From NCBI GenBank assembly GCA_011634665.1, contig WAEK01000004.1, positions 586,001-650,000 of the forward strand: DNA of 64,000 nucleotides, in the 5' to 3' direction. Source of the stretch: Mortierella sp. BCC40632 (lineage: Eukaryota; Mortierellomycota; Mortierellomycetes; Mortierellales; Mortierellaceae). Made by a program: the position numbers and the translations under genes. Positions 11,620-24,460 of the stretch are shown here, in pieces (positions within the stretch are counted from its first letter, which is position 1; each line of letters opens with the position of its first letter). Under the pieces are notes generated by a model. That model was not told where the DNA came from. It saw only the letters and a list, made by a program, of their open reading frames with translations, and searched no databases.

Positions 11620-13220
11620 GACTTGAAAACTGATCTCCTGCATTTACAATTTTCCCTTTTATTTCCATCTCTATCCTTATCTTCTTACTGGGATAAATCC
11701 GACATGCGAATGCTTCAGGATGTCTTTGAGAAACTGCAATTCAATTTCATTGAACAAGACACCAAGGAAAAGTTCCTGAGGACCATCCTCCGTGATGATC
11801 CTCCAGTCGAGATCACGCTAGCCCATAATCAGGAACTCGGTAAGGATTTTTTTTTCCCTATCATTCCTGACGATAGGAGAAAAAAAGGAAGAAAAAACAC
11901 TTACGATTTCAGCCATTACTCTCTTCTCTTCTTAGAAACAAAGAATATGGAACTCAGGCAGGTCATGGAGCAAAAGGAAATGAAAGTCCTTCAGTTGAAT
12001 AGAGAAGTGGCGAGGGCAATAGAAACCGTTCACCAAGGTATCCCATAACCCGTTTTGATCTTTGTGAAGAAACCGATATCATTTTATTGCTTACTGGAAC
12101 GAGAGAAAGACTGAGGTAGAAAATCAGCACTCACTTTTTTTTTTTTTTTTTTTTTTTTTCTCGGATCTATCTAGAAACTGATACGCTGGAAAAGGACATT
12201 GTCAGTATGACGAAAATGCTGCACGAGATGCAAGAGATGGTATGTCCATGAATCATTGCGGAAAGAAGGGGAGAGAGAGGAAAGGACAGCTGAAAGGATG
12301 TATGGGCATAAGAATGGACTGACCACTTTGTGAAACTAATGGCTTCCTTAAATCCCCTTAGGAAGCGGAACTTGCAGCCCTAAGATCCGTAGAGGACAAG
12401 TATAGTGTAAGTGAATAATCTCTTCTGGATCCCTAGTTTTGTTATGTAAAGCTATGCTCGTGCAAAGAACTGCTTGGGACGATAAACCTCATATATCAAA
12501 CCATGTTTGCTTTATAGGGCATGACGGTGGAAGATGCGCAAATCCTGTTGGAAGAGCAGGTAAGGAGCATGCTTTTTTTTTTTCTGGAATGCTGTCTAGA
12601 CGTCCTTATGATACGTGAGCTAATTCTTCAATCCCATCACGCCATTTCTTCCTCGCTCATAAAAGACACAATCACTCTACAAAGTGAACCAAGAGATGGA
12701 AGAGACCATCTCGGGAATTGAGGACCTCAAATGGCAAGAGACACGATACCAACATGAGAACCAAAAATTATCAGCACGGCGGATCCAGACTGAGGCCCAA
12801 GCCAAGGAGGCCGTCAAGATGAGTGCTCTCCGACATCCAGATCTCGAGGCTGCCTACAAGGAGTGCATCGAGGCGACAAAACAATACCAAGAAGGAGTTG
12901 GACTCGAATCGATCCAGTTTCTGCAAGACTCACACTCCTTAATTCTCGAATACAAGATCATCCCAGGCTCGGCCACCCTCCAGATGATGAACGATGGCCA
13001 TCAAGATAACAATAGAACGAACAAGGCCACGAACCAAAGGAAACCAATCCTGACGCAGTTCCTGATCAAGTTGCATCCAAAAAGCGGTCGGCTTGTTTCG
13101 GCTAGTATCGAGAATGCAGGTTGTGAGGTCAAGGATGTGATCCAGATGGCGAAAAAACGGAACGATATTGCTTTTTTGGTTGCCGAGACGTTGGATCGGG
13201 TCATGAAGGCGTACCCATAG
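10887..13220 (+). CDS. Sos7-like kinetochore coiled-coil protein
   Basis: Eight exons (10887-10930, 11144-11294, 11719-11839, 11936-12037, 12175-12239, 12362-12406, 12518-12559, 12666-13220) join in phase to about 374 residues. The diagnostic segment, residues about 66-105, reads DVFEKLQFNFIEQ then KEKFLRTILRDDPP. This matches the signature of fungal Sos7, a partner of the KNL1/Spc7 scaffold in the outer kinetochore (Kre28 in budding yeast, Zwint in animals). A coiled coil follows, then a globular C-terminal region with IPGSATLQMM and LIKLHPKSGRLVSASIEN that could be RWD-like. A CAA/ACA repeat at 11583-11620 falls in the second intron. The third exon start at 11719 is the phase-compatible acceptor. 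An additional exon between 11295 and 11718 is possible. Confidence 0.72.
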
Positions 13221-14510
13221 TAGAGGAGGAGGAGAAGAAGAAAGGTCACCATTACCCAAGATGAGCCAGACTTTTTTTTTTCTTGCTTTCACTTTCTATC
13301 TCCCTTTCTTTTAGCTCGTTGTTGATTACCATAGACCTCTTTACCTTTCTCTCCTTGAGGCGGTCCTCCCGCTAATGGCTCTCTACCTTTGTTCACACTT
13401 TGACCGTTTGTATAGTATCGTCCTTCTTGTCTACAGTAGTCGCAACGGATACCCCCCTTTTTTTTTTTTTTTTTTTTTTCGCACGCGTTTGCATCTTTTG
13501 CATGAACTTAGCCTTGAAACGTACTTATTTCCTTTTTTTTTTATTATAATTATTACTTTGGCAGTGGAGGGATGGCCCAGTGAGACCATGAGAAAACCAT
13601 TTACGTGTTAATGCGGCTCAGTTGATTACTGGAGAGAAGGAAGACAAGAGGAGGGATTAAAATGAGAACAGGAGAGGATTCAGAGTGGGAAGGAAGGGGG
13701 CTGAAGTAGCAAAACGAAGGCCAAGTGGTCGACAGTCAGTGATCCAATCCTTTCAAAAACTAAAGCAAAGAGGAGGAGTAAGTAGGTGAATGGATGAGAG
13801 AAGGAGTAACGGAACCTAGCCAGGTATGGAGAAAACCCGAACAACGAGCAAGTCTGTACTGGTGGGACCTGTTCAAGAAAAGAAAAGAAGAAAAGGCCTC
13901 ATACAGGTGTTTCATGGGGCGATCTTTTGAGGAACGAACGTGTTTGTGCCACTCCAATTTAACCCATATCCTAACGACTTTTTTCCTGCATGCAACACGT
14001 AACAATGGACGAAAAAAAAAAAAAAGCATAACGGTCAACGGTCAACGGTTAAGAAGAGTGAGTACTAACGCTCAGAGATTTCGTCATTTGGAGGAGTGCG
14101 CGCCGTGGTGGTCCGTGGGTACTTTGGGTGGCTTGGAATGGCGAATATGATCCGCCCCATGGCTGTTCTGGAACCCATCAAAGAAAAGATCAGGCGACAA
14201 CCACTAACAGGGGGACAGTGCCGGATCCACCGGCTTATTATTGTATGCCGCGACTTTTTTTTTTTTACTTTCTCTGAACTGAACCCTTCTAACTTTCGTC
14301 TGGCCTCGTCTGGCCCTGGCCTGGCCCCGCTCGGACGGGTTTGGCCTTTCTTTTCTCATAAATGTATAAAAACCTTCGCCTCTGCCTACGACTCTGTTGT
14401 GTTCCCTATCTCTTGGTTTCTTCACCACCACTACCTCCAGTTTAAACCACTTTTATTTTTTTATCTTATTTTTTCTTCCCACCATTCACCCCTCCTTCCT
14501 TCCCATCATC
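13221..14510. other. Intergenic region upstream of the Gln-rich gene
   Basis: 1.3 kb with poly(T) tracts (about 13457-13479, 13532-13541) and AG-rich DNA at 13630-13800. Nothing in it reads as a gene in either strand. A TATA box near its 3' end belongs to the next gene. Confidence 0.5.
14365..14372 (+). promoter_or_regulatory. TATA box of the Gln-rich gene
   Basis: TATAAAAA sits 146 bases upstream of the ATG at 14511, followed by a CT-rich stretch in which transcription would be expected to start. Confidence 0.55.
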
Positions 14511-14780
14511 ATGAGCGCTAACGCTCAGAAGGTTCAAAAGTCGAGCCAACAACCATTGGTTCCCGACGACGAATTATCTCAACTCTCGTCCTCTGACCAG
14601 CAGCTGCATCGCCATCAACAGCATCAAGCCTCGGCCCAAAGCTTGGGTGACAGTCAACATCAACAGCGATCACAGCAACAGCAACATCAACAACAACAAG
14701 AGCAATCAAGCCTGTCTGGTCAACAAACCACCACCACTCAACCGTCGGATCAAGAGCAGCGCCCAGAATGTGGTTATTAA
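14511..14780 (+). CDS. Small Gln/Ser-rich protein, unknown function
   Basis: An intronless frame of 89 residues. It starts MSANAQKVQKSSQQP, contains an acidic ELSQLSSSDQQL stretch, then Gln/His runs and a Thr/Gln segment, and ends ECGY. The composition indicates intrinsic disorder. No domain, signal peptide or membrane segment is visible, and I do not recognise the family. Expression is supported by a TATA box at 14365 and a C/T-rich leader directly upstream of the ATG (the Kozak context TCATCATGAG is ordinary). It converges on the sterol isomerase gene. A stable hairpin lies 89 bases past the stop. Low-complexity content leaves some doubt that it is translated. Confidence 0.5.
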   Translation: MSANAQKVQKSSQQPLVPDDELSQLSSSDQQLHRHQQHQASAQSLGDSQHQQRSQQQQHQQQQEQSSLSGQQTTTTQPSDQEQRPECGY

Positions 14781-14868
14781 ACACTTGATTTTTTTTTTTT
14801 CTTTCAACCACCACGTCCTCTCTCTTTTTCTTTTCTTTTCTTTTCTTTTCTTTTACTTCTTTATTCCT

Positions 14869-14896
14869 AGACTAGATCTCTGTAAAGATCTAGTCT
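14869..14896. terminator. Perfect 11-bp inverted repeat in the 3' region
   Basis: AGACTAGATCT and AGATCTAGTCT flank the six-base loop CTGTAA. It lies between the stop of the Gln-rich gene and the convergent sterol isomerase. It may be an mRNA 3' hairpin or simply a palindrome; no function is shown. Confidence 0.45.
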
Positions 14897-15192
14897 GATA
14901 AAAGAGAGGACTTTTTCTCTTTTTTTTTCTTGTACATAGTGTCATTTCCTTTGTTATACTTTTTGATTTAAATGTAAATAAAAAAAAAAAAAAAAAAAAA
15001 AATAAATCTGTAGAGATTACACAGCAATCCACATGGTCAATTGGCTTTTTAATGTAGTCTATATCATAGCCTCGTACTCTTTCTGACCGAGTCTTTTTAC
15101 AATTTTTACATAAAAAAAAAAGGAGGGGGAGGAGGGGAGTGGGGGGGGGGAGGTAAGGGAGGTGAAGAAAGCACTTAAGAGAGACAACTTCT

Positions 15193-16013
15193 TTAGTTGA
15201 TCTTCTTGGACTTGACCGACTGAGCAGTCTTGGCAGCATTGGAAACAACCATACCACGGTAAAGGTTCTTGACCGCGTTGTGGATCAAAATCAAGGGGGT
15301 AATGATCCAGAACATGTTGAAGAAACCAAAGTAAAAGTAGGTGTAATAAGGATGAGGCAGACAATGAGGCATACCCTCAAAGATGGTCGTCAAGTAGTAG
15401 AGAATATCGCCATAGAGTTGACCCAATGAAAGAACCAACTGGGCAACATACCGAGCAGGAGAGTCGGTGTACTGAGCATAAGCAGTGTAAAAGGCGAGAG
15501 GACCCCATGCGAACTAATTGAGAGAAGAGAAAGAGTGAAAGAGAGTCAGGATTCGTTCATGATTGGGACCTGCGGATCAAACAAAGAAAGATTGTCTGAC
15601 TGAAGAGAAAGAAAGAAGAAAAAAGGCCAAAGACTTACGGCGGTGATGGACTCCATAATGACGACAAACGAGTCGCTCGAGAGATAACGCGAATCCGAGA
15701 GAGAGTACTCCTTCCAGGTCTGAGCCAACAAGGTCTGCTCTCCAGCCAAAGTCCTGTTCCGGACAGCGAAGTAGCCCTCGAGGAAGAGATGGATAAATCC
15801 ACACATCACAAACCAGACAAACGTCAACTGTTGACCCACACCACGGATGGAGGACTGACGCTTCTGGTAGGAGAAGAAGAGGGCGCCGAGGATGATGGCA
15901 CCAAAGGTGGAGAAGAGCAGGATGAGGATCTCGATCATGGTGAGCTCATTGGGCACATAGTGATCAAGGATGAGTGCCCTTGGGTAGTAGGGATGAGGTG
16001 TGTGCTCAGTCAT
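15193..16013 (-). CDS. EBP-type (EXPERA) delta8-delta7 sterol isomerase
   Basis: Two exons, 16013-15639 and 15513-15193, joined by a 125-base intron in phase 0, give 231 residues. Several hydrophobic segments predict a polytopic ER protein. The motif CGFIHLFLEGYF contains the His and Glu that correspond to the catalytic His76/Glu80 of human emopamil-binding protein. DSRYLSSDSFVVIMESITA matches the segment holding Glu122. The C-terminus KSVKSKKIN-like tail is Lys-rich, a common ER-retention style. EBP shifts the sterol B-ring double bond from C8 to C7. Ascomycetes and basidiomycetes use the unrelated Erg2 for this step, so EBP here fits an early-diverging fungus and a distinct sterol route. 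No other sterol gene is adjacent. Confidence 0.88.
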
Positions 16014-16277
16014 GACGGAGAGGAATGAGTGGAGAGTGAGTGAGAGTGAGTGAGAGTGAAGAGAAATGCAAGACGAGGAGGAGTGCCGAATCCCCGGTCC
16101 CCTTATAAGAGACGAAGGAACGCTCAGGTACGATCAGTTTTGGGACTGTGTGGGGGACCTGTGGGACTGTGAGACTGATGGGACTGTGGAACTGTGGGAT
16201 AACTGGCTGGGTGCAGGAGAATCGGACAAGTCAGAAAATCAGCCCACTTTTTCCCTGCCAACCTAACCAGCCTTCAA

Positions 16278-16315
<38 letters not shown>

Positions 16316-16811
16316 CTTTCCTTCATTCTCCTCTAAACATATATCCCATCTCTCTATACGCGTCGACCACTCTTTATCCCCGATAACGTTTTTGTACTGC
16401 TTCCATGTGCCCAAAACTGTCGCCCTGCTTGCCTGTTTAGGCAGGCAATCTTGCCAGTGCCCGTCTGCCTTTTTTTTTCCTCTTTCCAATCGACTTTTAC
16501 AGCATCCCCATATCCAAGGGACTCTACATCCTGGGACTCCCTGTTCCCTGATTCCTTCCAAACCATTCACAGTCACACTGACCTCTCCTTGAGAATGAGG
16601 TGAGTTGGTCTCCAGCCAATGTCTGCGCGACTTGCTCCTTCTGTCCTTTGATTGAATCGCTTACCCACTCCTCCCTCCTCCCCCTCCCCCCGGGGTCTCT
16701 CTTGATCGTCTTTCTTGCGCAGAGCCGGGAGCTTGGTTTTTCCCCTTTCAATCCAAAAGTCCACGTATTCCTTACTCTGAAGCCACTCTCCTGGTTTTGG
16801 TTTTGCCTGCC

Positions 16812-16859
<48 letters not shown>

Positions 16860-16915
16860 TATATATCTGCAAACACGACTAAAAAAAAAAAAAGGTCATT
16901 TTTCTTCCATTAAAA

Positions 16916-16954
<39 letters not shown>

Positions 16955-16996
16955 CTAGATTCATACTCTCTTACTCTTACTCTAGTTCTCCTCAGA
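16014..16996. other. Intergenic region with two long poly(T) tracts
   Basis: Runs of about 36 T at 16279-16314 and 38 T at 16819-16856, followed by a GA repeat at 16921-16950. It separates the sterol isomerase start from the end of the cytidylyltransferase gene. No gene seen. Confidence 0.55.
16103..16108 (-). promoter_or_regulatory. TATA-like box of the sterol isomerase gene
   Basis: TTATAA within CTTATAAGG lies about 90 bases upstream of the minus-strand ATG at 16013, a normal distance for a fungal core promoter. Confidence 0.4.
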
Positions 16997-19592
<2,596 letters not shown>

Positions 19593-20002
19593 GGTTCTTG
19601 TGTGTGCGTGAGAGAGAAAGAGTAAAGGAAGGAGAAGGAGATGGATGGATGAGAAAAAGAGAGATGGAAAGAGATGGGGTAGATGGATGGATCGGGTAGA
19701 TGAATGGATCGGATGACGGATTGATGGCGTCGAGTGCCAAGAGCAAGAGTGGGAGAGAGAGAGAGAGAAAAAGAAAGAAGAGAAAAGAAGAAGAAAAAGA
19801 GGAACACGACCAAAAAGAAAGAAAAGAGAGAGAGGGAGATAGCAAGTAGACTGACAGGCAGACTGACAGACAAACGGACAGACTGACAGACACAAGAGCA
19901 AGAGAGAGTGAGTGCGCGTGTGGATTCCAATGGCGGGGAAGGGACGAGAGAACGAGAGTCTAGGTGAGGTCATGTCGTGCATCTCTCTCTCTTCTCTTTT
20001 TA

Positions 20003-20043
<41 letters not shown>

Positions 20044-20255
20044 GAAACACACATTCACTCACAGACACAGACACACACAGACACACACCACTTTCTCTCT
20101 CCCTCTTCCTTCCTTCTCTTTTTTCAGCGATCGATACTCCCTCACTTATAGATAAAAAAAAAAAAAAAAAAAGACCTGATTAAAGTGTATTATTGGAGTG
20201 GGGAAAAAAAAAAAAATCATTCCTTGTTCTCATCGCTACTTTTTACTCTCTCTCT
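19593..20255. other. Intergenic region with GA and CA repeats
   Basis: Upstream region of PCT1. GGATGGAT tetramer-like repeats lie at 19640-19720, GA tracts at 19755-19900, and a (CA)n run at about 20005-20041. Open frames here are only repeat translations. Confidence 0.6.
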
Positions 20256-21083
20256 CTATGCCTCGATCTTCTCCTTCTCCTCCTCGGTCGAGACAATGGT
20301 ACGATCAACCTCCGCAATTGCCTCAGCCTCAACCTTTGCCTCGGTCTCAACCTCTGCAACAACAACAGACTCCTCCTTCTTCTCCTCCTCTTCCTTCACT
20401 GGCTGAACTGGCTGAACTGGCTGAACTGGCTGAACTGGCTGAACTGGCTGGACTGGCTGAACTGGCTCTGCAACCTGCTCCTGCTGTTCCTGCTCTTGCT
20501 CCTGCTCCTGCTCCTCCTCCTGCTGCTGCTGCTCCTGTGCCTTTGGCTTCTCTTCCTCGATTTCTTCCTGCTGAGAGGGCTCCTCAACCAGATCTGCTGC
20601 AGGATCCACCACAGACGAGCTCGAAGCCTCAGACACATGAAGCTTGGATTCGATCGCACTCTCAAGATCCTGTTGCTGCTGTGGCTCCTGAGCCTGCTGC
20701 TGCTGCTGCTGCTCTTCTTCCACCGACTCTTCAGTCGTGGAGGTCGCAGCGACAGCAACTACTGATGCTGCGGCGACGGTCGTGGCTGCTGCCGCCTCCT
20801 TGGTCTTGTTGAGTGGGCTCGAGGTCTTGACCTTGGACTGTGCCTGTTGACCAAACGTATTCTGGGGCACAAAATCCGATTTAGATGCTTCCTTGGCCAT
20901 GGCCGAGTATCTTCTGGCCAACGACATGACCTTGCTCTGCGTGGGTTTCTCTCCGTTGGAAGACCTATCGACGAGGGGGAGGGGGGAAGAGGAAGAAATC
21001 GAACCCAATTGAGCCATTCAGTTTTATTAGTCCTTTGTGTCGTCTTGCCCTTGGACCTGACGAATAACGCTGGCTTCTTTTTT

Positions 21084-21134
<51 letters not shown>

Positions 21135-21155
21135 GGATGGTTGCGACACTTACAT
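20256..21155 (-). CDS. Acidic Gln-rich protein with intron-split start codon
   Basis: The start codon is best read as AT at 21155-21154, a GTAAGT...CTAAT...GATAG intron (21153-20965), then G from 20964. This joins exactly in frame to give 236 residues starting MSSNGEKPTQSKVMSL. The alternative is an unspliced ATG at 21017 inside the intron. The N-terminus contains VMSLARRYSAMAKEASKSDFVP, the only region with a folded or helical look. The rest is Ala-, Glu- and Gln-rich, with a QPV tripeptide repeated about seven times (20398-20465), and ends EEEKEKIEA. I do not recognise a family. The intron also contains a 48-T tract. A TATAAAAG box at 21516-21509 supports minus-strand transcription with a 5' leader of about 330 bases. 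Confidence 0.65.
20398..20466. repeat. 9-bp coding repeat (Gln-Pro-Val)
   Basis: About seven tandem copies of a GAACTGGCT unit, reading QPV on the minus strand within the acidic protein and LAE on the opposite strand. One unit has GGACTGGCT. Confidence 0.85.
21086..21133. repeat. 48-base poly(T) tract inside an intron
   Basis: On the transcribed (minus) strand this is a poly(A) run close to the donor of the start-codon intron of the acidic protein gene. Confidence 0.9.
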
Positions 21156-21508
21156 CGTGTAGTGTTGTAGAGTGTGAAATGGGGGGTGGGAAAGCAGAGA
21201 AAGGTGGTGGGAAAAAAAAAAAAAATGGGCAGAGGACCAAAGGCGGAGCGTGTGATGTCTGCGTGCGTGTATGCGTGCGTGTGTGTCTGTGTGTGTTGCT
21301 GCTGCTGCGGGCGTGTGTGTGAGAAAGAGAGAAGGTGTGTCTGAGTGTGTGAATGTGCAGGAGAGTGAGAAGAAAGGAGGAAAGAGAGGGGTGCGTGTGC
21401 GAAAGAAAGAAGTGCCTTTTTGTGTTCAGCTGGCTGGGTGGAGTTCAAAGGAAAGAGCGAGAAGGAGAGAGAAGGAGAAAAAAGAAAAAAGGCCTTCGGC
21501 CACAAACC

Positions 21509-21516
21509 CTTTTATA
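21509..21516 (-). promoter_or_regulatory. TATA box of the acidic Gln-rich gene
   Basis: TATAAAAG on the minus strand, about 350 bases before the split start codon. The segment between is C/T/A-rich and lacks ATG in most of its length, consistent with a 5' leader. Confidence 0.55.
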
Positions 21517-22354
21517 CATAGTTCTCGCCCATCCACCTTGCCTCAATTTGCCGCGCATGCGACACACCCTTGCCTTGGTTGGGGTGTAATTACTTGTCTT
21601 GTCCTTCTCCTTCATCTCCTCCACTCGCCCGGTCGCTGTCCCCAGACCGACAGGCAGGAGATCATCCGTCCCCGACTGAAAAAGAGAGAGAGAGAGGCCA
21701 CCTCATACCACTTCATCCATGACCGTGGTTACCTGCATGCCGCCGTTTAATTTTAGAACAAGAGACCGGGAGCCGACCCTTTCTCATCGTGTGTACGTGG
21801 AATCCATCGGGCTGCACACTACACAGGAAACAGCTGGGTGGGACATGCGCCACCTTCATCCTCCTCCGACTAATGCTCTCCTTTTTGCTCCTCTGCTCCG
21901 TCGAGTCGACCCTCCTTCTCCCCTTTCAACAGTCTCTGACCAATGAGGTCCCAATGACTGACCTTTACTTGGGGAGGGCCCAGGCAAACGGGTTCAAACT
22001 CGCCGAGAATGTGTGTGGGTCGATATCCGTGCGCTGGTCATTTTACCATGACCAGAACTAAGGGAGAGTTGCCTGAGAAAAAAGTGGCTTCGTTTTATTG
22101 CTTGTAGACAAAGTCGCCCTTGCGCGTCTTTAGGTCCGGCTGGCCCTAGTCACTAGGAGGCTCGGTGGTGCATGTGCATTATTGTGGCTGCCGTTCCTTT
22201 GCTCTATTGTATAATGCATAGTACATATATGAGGTCATATTCTCAAAGGGTTCTGAAATCATGGTCTCATGCTGCTTCGCTATGTCTTTTTTTTTTTTTT
22301 TTACATTGGAGAAAGAGGCCCCGCCAGCATTTTTATATGGAGGCAGCTGTCGCT
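21517..22354. other. Intergenic region, nothing recognised
   Basis: Roughly 840 bases of mixed sequence between the promoter of the acidic protein gene and the 3' end of the SCP2 gene. A poly(T) tract lies at 22288-22302. No coding frame stands out. Confidence 0.5.
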
Positions 22355-23343
22355 TTAGAGGCGAGCCTTGGCGCGTTCGGAACGGCCACGCTTCTGTTCC
22401 AGGTACGCAAGTGTCTTTTCCGCACCCTTGGCCTTTCTAAAGATCTGCTCCAGCTGTTCGGCCAACTCCATCGCTCCTGCAATCTTGATCTTGCCGCTCA
22501 CGATACCACGGGAACCCTAATTGACCAAAAAAAAAAAAGACAATTGAGTCAGCTGGGGACGTCAGGTACGCATAGGGTTTCGTTTTACTCATAAAATAAA
22601 CGAGAAAACTGAGCTGAAGATGCTTACCGTGAGACCGCCGCTCATAAAGTTAAGGAGATCAGCATCCTCAAGCTGGAAGATGGCCACGGGGATGGGTTGC
22701 TCGTCCTGCTTGGCCTTGGGGATCTCGGGTCGCTTCTGAGACACGATTGCGGGTGCGTCAAATCCCTGGAAGAGCAGATACCTGTAGGTAACAAATGCAG
22801 ACGGGAGTAAACGGCATTGGCTGTCAGCAACACGGGTGCTTCGAAATGCGTCAGGTGCATTTTTTTTTCCAGCGAGCACATGTCAGGCAACGGTATCCTG
22901 CCTCCACGATCTCTCTCTTTCTTTTGTTCTCTCAATCCCTGTCCCGCGCCGCTTGTTTTCGGATATCTTGGAGGAATGGTGGCGCGCCTCTCCTCCAGAC
23001 CCATTGTTAGTGCCTCTGACAGGAAACGCCGAGATGTCAATTACCATTCGGTCATTGGAACACCCCTCTTGGTGATGTTGAAGATGAAAAAACCGCGAAT
23101 GGCATAGAGCGAAGGGTTGGCGGTAATCTCTAGATGGCGACATGGTAATGGGTTCAGTCAGCATAGAGGAATGTGAGCGAATGAGAGAACCGAATGAGAG
23201 CGGAGTAACAAATGCAAGTGGCGAGAGGGAATGAGCGAGTGAGAGTGTGCGTGTGTGTGATGAGAGTTACCCTTCCTGATCTCTGGGAAGAGCGTGGTAG
23301 CATTGAGCTTTGCAATGGCCTTTGCAGATGGCTTGTTGGACAT
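22355..23343 (-). CDS. SCP2 sterol-binding domain protein with PTS1-like end
   Basis: Four exons (23343-23271, 23129-23045, 22781-22628, 22516-22355) join in phase to 157 residues. The SCP2 fold is indicated by GFFIFNITKRG, EWYLLFQGF, IFQLEDADLLNFMSGGLT and GIVSGKIKIAGAMELAEQLE, the order and spacing seen in SCP2/POX18-type lipid carriers. The protein consists of little more than one SCP2 domain plus a basic helical tail ending Ala-Arg-Leu. That tripeptide fits the PTS1 consensus, so peroxisomal import is plausible. SCP2 domains bind acyl-CoA, sterols and fatty acids in a hydrophobic tunnel. The start at 23343 gives a normal short N-terminus (MSNKPSAKAIAKLN). Divergent from the Pil1-like gene, with about 1.1 kb between. 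Confidence 0.87.
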
Positions 23344-24460
23344 GGTGGATGAGATGATGTGGAGAAAGAGTAAAAGTGAAAGTGAGAGAGGGGGAGAGAG
23401 AGAGAATGAGAGAGAGTGCGTGTGTGTGTTGGTAGAAGGATGAGAGAGAAGAGATGGGATGTGACCGTGAATGAAATTGAATGGGATGGGATCCTCTCCT
23501 CCTACCGTGGGACTTTCAACGTTTTCTACGCTTATTCGTAAATGTCACTTTCTGGAGCATGTCTCACTCTTTCGTCCCTTGTCACGCTCTTGTTTTCTCT
23601 TCTCACTCTCTCTCTCTCTCTCTCTCTCATTCCAACGTCTCTTTCTAGTCAGACTACGCCACTCTTCCTTTCGTCTCTCTCTTACTCTCTCTCTCTTTCT
23701 CTTTCTGTTTCTCCACACAGACAACAGACCCTCTCTCTCTCCTTCTCTCTCTTTTCTCCCTTTTGTGGTCGGACTTTTACACAAGGCCAGGACACAACGC
23801 GAAATCCAGTAAGCGCCACCAAAAGGCAAAAGACTTGACCAAGGGGATCGACAGGCCACCCCCCCACGGACCAGATATAGAGCATATTCAGGAACAACTC
23901 TACGCTCCCAGCTTGGCTAGACAGTCAACAACCAACCATCCCATCAAGGAGAGGATACAGACAACTGACCCGACTGCCTAGGGAGGGACTCATCCCTAAT
24001 ACTCCGCCATGCGTTCCTTCTTCCATAGAGATTATCGCTCCTGTCGAGAGCATAATTAGGCGGGTTTAGCAAAGAAAGGGGGACATGCGAGCGCAATAAT
24101 ACGACGTTAATGCAATAAAGTCCCAAGGCCTCTTTCGACCGTGTCCAGCTCAGCGGACGATTTCCTTTTTGCAACCAACGGACGACAAACCCCTCTTTCT
24201 CCTCCTCTTTCTCTTCTTTTTCTCTCTCCCCTTTTCTTGCACTGTCGTTTCCTGTTCTTGTTCATCCTCTTCTTGTCACCCCCACATCTTCTCTCTCTCT
24301 CTCATCCACTCCATCCATCCATCTGTCCATCTGCCCCTGACTCGCATTTCGCTCTATACGCATCTCCATCCTCGCGACCTTTCTCTTTTTTCATCATCTT
24401 TGGCCTCTCCTACCCGCCATTCACCAGCTCATCTTCTACCGCAGGGCCTCTCGCTCAACG
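23344..24460. promoter_or_regulatory. Divergent region between the SCP2 and Pil1-like genes
   Basis: About 1.1 kb. It is GA/GT-rich near the SCP2 start (23360-23450), with CT-rich tracts at 23600-23760 and C/T-rich leader DNA at 24190-24440 before the Pil1-like ATG. No TATA box recognised. Confidence 0.4.

Noticed and set aside
20198..20812. Plus-strand frame rich in LAELAEL and poly-Pro/Ala
   Set aside because: It is the antisense of the QPV and Gln-rich repeats of the minus-strand acidic protein, which has a promoter and good splice sites.
20759..21505. Minus-strand 248-codon frame upstream of the acidic protein
   Set aside because: It reads through the TATA box, leader and poly(A) tract of the split-ATG intron and has no coding signal.
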